Shown here: piece after piece, positions 60,697 to 64,000 of the stretch
Layout of the letters: each line of letters starts with the position of its first letter
Numbering within the stretch: position 1 is the stretch's first letter
DNA from: CAZTBB01 sp964611755
Lineage (GTDB): Bacteria; Pseudomonadota; Alphaproteobacteria; Micavibrionales; Micavibrionaceae
Assembly: GCA_964611755.1 (NCBI GenBank)
Contig: CAZTBB010000005.1
Coordinates: 7,062 to 71,061 of the forward strand
Direction: 5' to 3'
DNA: 64,000 bases
Program-made: the position numbers and the translations under genes
The notes under the pieces: model-generated
What the model was told of the DNA's origin: nothing
The model's input: only the letters and a program-made list of their open reading frames with translations
The model's database searches: none

Positions 60697-61596
60697 ATGG
60701 TTGAATATTTGGATGGCAATAAACATTTTCCAATCGCAAAGCATGAGCGCGATGTTGTGCCGTTGCTCAAAGATCCTCAAACGCGTGCTGTTGTAGGGCG
60801 TTTTGATGCTTGGCGCGATGATCTGGTGAAAATCAGGCAGGCTTTGTCTATTGTCGCCGATTTTGAAACAGCCAAAAAATTTGAATCACACTCCCTTTAT
60901 GAAGATCGTGAGGTTTATCCGGGCTTAGAAGAGGATCGAACACGCGGTCATTTTGATCTGAAGGACATAGCGCGCACCGCTAAAGAGGCAGGAATCGCCA
61001 TAGATCCTGAAGCTCTGGAGCTCCTGCATGAAAAGACAAAAGAGGCGCGCGCACTCTATCAACGTGTTTATCAGGATTATATTGGCGACAAAGATAAACG
61101 ACATTTCTCTTATTTGTTCTTTGCCCCTAAGAAGGTTGATGGTGCAGAGCCGGTTGGGCGGGCGATTAATCCGCATGTTGATAATGTGCAATTGGCCGGG
61201 CATCTTACCTTGGCTTTTGCAGGTTTGAGTATGTTCGGCGGGAGCTTTCCGCGTGAATATTTAGAGTTTCTGGATAAAAGCAAAGAGGATCACATTGCTG
61301 ATGAGCCCGAAGCCGCGGAAGTAATGATGGAGTGGTATTACAATGCGCGCGATGGATTTATTCACTCATCGCCGGGCGATTTTGTGTTTACCAAGGGCCA
61401 GCTCGGTAAGGATTTATTCAACCCCGCGCATCAAGAAGAAGTCTGTTTACACAATTCATCGCCGAGAATACCGCTGCAAGGACAGGCTACATTATTCTTT
61501 CATCCTGAGAGGGATATTGATGTGGATGAGTGGAATGAGGAGGAATGGAATTTCCTTACAAGTGGTTTGAAAGATAATAACACTCTCGACATCTAA
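60697..61596 (+). CDS. Protein of unknown function upstream of a HisD-like gene
   Basis: The 299-residue protein is not recognised. It is soluble and charged. Residues 1-140 are mostly helical (about 30-130 with KKFESHSLYEDREVYP). The C-terminal half is beta-rich, with INPHVDNVQLAGHLTLAFAG (an H-x-D pattern) and later GDFVFTKGQ and PRIPLQGQATLFFHPE (a distal His). The spacing of H-x-D and distal His would suit a DUF1826-like or 2-oxoglutarate oxygenase-type barrel, but this is a guess. The HisD-like gene starts 24 bases downstream on the same strand, so both are likely co-transcribed. Confidence 0.65.
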   Translation: MVEYLDGNKHFPIAKHERDVVPLLKDPQTRAVVGRFDAWRDDLVKIRQALSIVADFETAKKFESHSLYEDREVYPGLEEDRTRGHFDLKDIARTAKEAGIAIDPEALELLHEKTKEARALYQRVYQDYIGDKDKRHFSYLFFAPKKVDGAEPVGRAINPHVDNVQLAGHLTLAFAGLSMFGGSFPREYLEFLDKSKEDHIADEPEAAEVMMEWYYNARDGFIHSSPGDFVFTKGQLGKDLFNPAHQEEVCLHNSSPRIPLQGQATLFFHPERDIDVDEWNEEEWNFLTSGLKDNNTLDI

Positions 61597-61620
61597 GGCT
61601 GTTCGGCTTAAATAATCCTC

Positions 61621-62937
61621 ATGCAGATTAATTATTTCCATTGGACAAAAATGAGTGCGGCTGAAAAACAACAGATTTTTGGTCGTAATCAACATGACTT
61701 AACGGCGTTTATTGAGGCTGTCCGCCCGATTGTTGATGATGTGCGCGAGCGCGGAGATGAAGCTTTGGTGGACTATGAAGCCAAGTTTAATCACGTGACC
61801 TTAACCACGGATCAGCTCGCGGTCAGCGCATCCGAGATCAAGAAAGCCGTGGATGAGGTCGATGCCGATATCCGCAAAACTCTCGAAGCATGTATTGAGA
61901 ATGTTGAAGCGCATAATAAAGCTGCGTTAAAAGCCTATGCCGGTGGTTTCATGGAAGAGGTGCAAGAGGGCGTCTTTTCAGGCGAGCGTTTAACCCCATT
62001 AGACTCGATTGGGCTCTATGTGCCGGGTGCTAAAAATACATTTCCATCGACGGTTTACATGTTAGGGGTTCCCGCAAAAGTTGCGGGTATTAAACACCGC
62101 TCAATGATCACTCAGGCACGGGCAGATGGGTCTGTAAACCCTGTCACATTATGCGCCGCGCATCTCTCCGGCATTGATCAAATTTATAAAATTAGCGGGG
62201 CTCACGGTGTGGCGGCACTGGCCTTTGGAACACAAACAATTGATCCTGTCGGAAAGATTTTAGGGCCGGGCGGCATGTATGCATTGGCGGCAAAATTATT
62301 ACTGCAACAATATCGTATGATTGATACAGGTTTTCCTGCGGGGCCATCGGAATCAATTGTTTTGGCCGATGATAGTGCTGATTATTACAATACGCTATGG
62401 GACGTATTGAATGAGGCGGAGCACGGGTCGGATTCTGCTGGTGTGTTAGTGACTATAGATGAGAAGTTAGCAGAATATGTGCGTGATCATTTACCCAAGA
62501 TGATTGATGATTTGCCCGAACCACAGCGTGAATATTGCGCGCAAAACATGACGGCCTGTAGCGCAATTATTGTGGCCGAAAATATCGAGCAAGCGATCGC
62601 AATTTGTAATGATTATGGCGCCGAACATGTCTTGGTAAAAACCAAAGATGCCGAGCAGGTAGCAGAGCAAATTATTCATGCAGGTGCGGTGTTGATCGGG
62701 GAGATGACTCCCAATACGCTGGGGAATTTTTCATTGGGTCTCAATCATTCTTTGCCAACGGGCGGTGCGGCCAAAACATTTTCTGGCGCTTCCCTTCTAG
62801 AGTTCATGAAGGCACAACAAATTGGTCATGTAAAAACAACCTCTGGTTTTGATAGGGTGGGAAAACCAGCGGCGCATATGGCGCGACTGGAAGGTTTCCC
62901 CGCGCATGAATATGCCATCACAAAACGCAAGGTTTAG
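61621..62937 (+). CDS. hisD: Histidinol dehydrogenase-like protein with altered zinc ligands
   Basis: HisD-superfamily NAD-dependent dehydrogenase of 438 residues. True HisD oxidises histidinol to histidine in two steps. The catalytic E335-H336 pair (DYGAEH) and the terminal H429 are kept. The zinc ligands differ from E. coli HisD: Q259 is replaced by E265 (NEAEHG) and D360 by N369 (TLGNFSLG), with H262 retained as H268. GPGGMYALAAK replaces the usual GPGNAYV. This is the pattern of HisD paralogues of other function, such as HpsN-like enzymes. Location near hisB and hisH favours a histidine role, so identity is uncertain. Confidence 0.8.
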   Translation: MQINYFHWTKMSAAEKQQIFGRNQHDLTAFIEAVRPIVDDVRERGDEALVDYEAKFNHVTLTTDQLAVSASEIKKAVDEVDADIRKTLEACIENVEAHNKAALKAYAGGFMEEVQEGVFSGERLTPLDSIGLYVPGAKNTFPSTVYMLGVPAKVAGIKHRSMITQARADGSVNPVTLCAAHLSGIDQIYKISGAHGVAALAFGTQTIDPVGKILGPGGMYALAAKLLLQQYRMIDTGFPAGPSESIVLADDSADYYNTLWDVLNEAEHGSDSAGVLVTIDEKLAEYVRDHLPKMIDDLPEPQREYCAQNMTACSAIIVAENIEQAIAICNDYGAEHVLVKTKDAEQVAEQIIHAGAVLIGEMTPNTLGNFSLGLNHSLPTGGAAKTFSGASLLEFMKAQQIGHVKTTSGFDRVGKPAAHMARLEGFPAHEYAITKRKV

Positions 62938-62953
62938 TGGATCTCATTAGCCT

Positions 62954-63457
62954 TTAAAATAAGTCTTGAGACGGAATGGCCGGATCGTCGGCGCTTCTTT
63001 GTTTTGGAAAAAACTCGGTCACTGCCGTTTCATCTTTGCTGAACATGCCCACGCGGGAAAGGCTATCGGCCATGACCATCATCCTGCGGTCGCGGCTGCG
63101 CGACATGAATACGATATCAGGATGCCTGTTGATGCTATCGCGAACATATTTAAAAAACGCATTCGACATTTTTTTGGGCCTTTTGCCGTCTTTGATGTGT
63201 TTTAACTTTTCAATCATATAGCTGGAGTCATTGGTCAAAAATCGAATAGAGCCCGGCTCGGCCAAATTCATGGCAATACAAGCCGTTACCATTTCGGCCT
63301 GTTCTGATCCTTTGATATTGTAATTCTTAAGATCAACGGCAAAAACACGGTCAACAATATGATCCCAGCTCGAGAAAACAATGCCGCCGCCGGCTTGTTT
63401 CAATTCGCCATTAAAGGCAGCATCGGTTATAACGCGTAAATTTTTGGGGCTGTCCAT
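62954..63457 (-). CDS. RNase H-like fold protein
   Basis: Putative ribonuclease H-like protein of 167 residues. Four acidic residues fall in the RNase HI pattern: D12 in ITDAAFNGE, E55 in SEQAEMVTACIA, D77 in FLTNDSSYM and D131 in VMADSLSR. The strand/helix order of the N-terminal half fits that fold. Overall similarity to RnhA is low, so it is a divergent homologue or other RNase H superfamily member. The C-terminal 35 residues (EFFPKQRSADDPAIPSQ) are variable. It lies between the HisD-like gene (convergent) and hisB (same strand, 74 bases away). Confidence 0.7.
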   Translation of the reverse strand: MDSPKNLRVITDAAFNGELKQAGGGIVFSSWDHIVDRVFAVDLKNYNIKGSEQAEMVTACIAMNLAEPGSIRFLTNDSSYMIEKLKHIKDGKRPKKMSNAFFKYVRDSINRHPDIVFMSRSRDRRMMVMADSLSRVGMFSKDETAVTEFFPKQRSADDPAIPSQDLF

Positions 63458-63531
63458 AGCCGTGTAATCCTGATCTTTGATGCAAAGAACCAGACATAGA
63501 CCAAGACTTACGTAAAGTCAAATTTGGGGGG

Positions 63532-64000
63532 TTACAGGCTGCCCTTTGTGCTGGGCAAAATATCGGCAGCGCGTGGATCAATCTCGACGGCCATGCGCAA
63601 GGCTTTGGCGCAGGCTTTAAAGATGCTCTCGATGATATGGTGATTATTGCTGCCATAGCGGTTTTCAACATGGAGTGTAATGCCGGCGGCGCCTGCAAAG
63701 CCATTGAAGAATTCTTGGAAAAGTTCTGTATCCATCTCACCGAGGCGATCAACGCTAAATGCAGCGTGCCATACCAAATATGGGCGGTTGGAAAGATCGA
63801 GCGAGACACTGGAGCGCACCTCATCCATGACCAGATCAAAATGCCCGTAACGGCGAATACCCATTTTATCACCAACAGCTTCTTTGATGGCTTGCCCCAG
63901 TGTAATGCCGACATCCTCGGCTGTGTGGTGGCCATCAATATGAAGATCACCTTTGGCTTTGATGGTCGATGCAGCACTCCGTATGTAAGAGAACCGCTGT
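63532..64000 (-). CDS. hisB: Imidazoleglycerol-phosphate dehydratase HisB, 5' end outside window, apparent frameshift
   Basis: Dehydrates imidazole glycerol phosphate in histidine synthesis. The visible C-terminal 110-150 residues contain HHTAEDVGI with the conserved HH, VMDEVRSSVSLDLSNRP and NRYGSNNHHIIESIFKACA. The 5' end lies beyond base 64000. Near 63964-63965 the frame seems broken. Upstream, the frame with LLHTECCID carries the conserved His; downstream, the frame reads IKAKGDLHID. Removing one base restores the expected His-to-GD spacing of E. coli HisB. This may be a sequencing error or a real lesion. Confidence 0.85.
   Translation of the reverse strand, partial: QRFSYIRSAASTIKAKGDLHIDGHHTAEDVGITLGQAIKEAVGDKMGIRRYGHFDLVMDEVRSSVSLDLSNRPYLVWHAAFSVDRLGEMDTELFQEFFNGFAGAAGITLHVENRYGSNNHHIIESIFKACAKALRMAVEIDPRAADILPSTKGSL

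Noticed and set aside
63411..63977. 188-residue reading frame on the minus strand
   Set aside because: It overlaps hisB in another frame and continues into the RNase H-like gene; composition is that of a shadow frame.

Overview
The window reads as ordinary, gene-dense chromosome of a Gram-negative alphaproteobacterium with moderate GC. Pointers are a membrane-anchored CycM-type cytochrome c, an NDUFA9-family protein, DUF1223, DUF485/ActP acetate uptake, the plant/alphaproteobacterial type of glutamate-cysteine ligase, a BigR/SqrR-type ArsR repressor, LptE/HolA, and tRNA genes with encoded CCA. A Micavibrio-like lineage is possible, but this is an impression from gene content and was not tested.

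Layout. 1-9.5 kb: EpmB/KamA-like aminomutase, HolC, cytochrome c with an FNR/FixK-type box, a tandem-repeat protein, Def, RmuC, EngB, HisE, secreted hypotheticals, an AsmA-like protein and a candidate C-rich sRNA. 9.5-18 kb: Hsp20 behind a ROSE-like hairpin, a large unknown protein, TypA, ActP/YjcH and Uup. 18-25 kb: tRNA-Glu, SDR, tRNA-Gly, an operon of VIT transporter, glucokinase and deacetylase, then a tightly overlapping Fic / membrane protein / AlkB operon behind an operator-like promoter, and tRNA-Ser. 25-36 kb: hydrolase, two glycosyltransferases, ArsR, Gmk, RsmA, SurA, NDUFA9-like, DUF1223, a cupin-like protein and UvrD. 36-46.7 kb: a diguanylate cyclase, LOG protein, LprI-like protein, then GshB, LptE, a cupin-like protein, glutamate-cysteine ligase, HolA and two unknowns. 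46.7-54.7 kb: GlnK-AmtB, a Ubi hydroxylase, and two large repetitive secreted proteins, one with a shufflon/tail-fibre-like S74 C-terminus. 54.8-64 kb: rpmH-rnpA-yidD-yidC followed by histidine genes (hisF, hisA, GNAT, hisH, a HisD-like gene and a hisB running off the edge).

Most genes are housekeeping. Groups that work together are glutathione synthesis (glutamate-cysteine ligase and GshB around lptE), nitrogen sensing (GlnK-AmtB), ribosome and membrane biogenesis (rpmH-rnpA-yidD-yidC), and histidine synthesis. The points most worth checking are the Fic-membrane protein-AlkB operon, the sRNA and thermosensor candidates near 9.2-10 kb, the zinc-ligand changes in the HisD-like enzyme, the apparent hisB frameshift at the right edge, the structured leader before the glutathione genes, and the repeat-rich surface protein pair.
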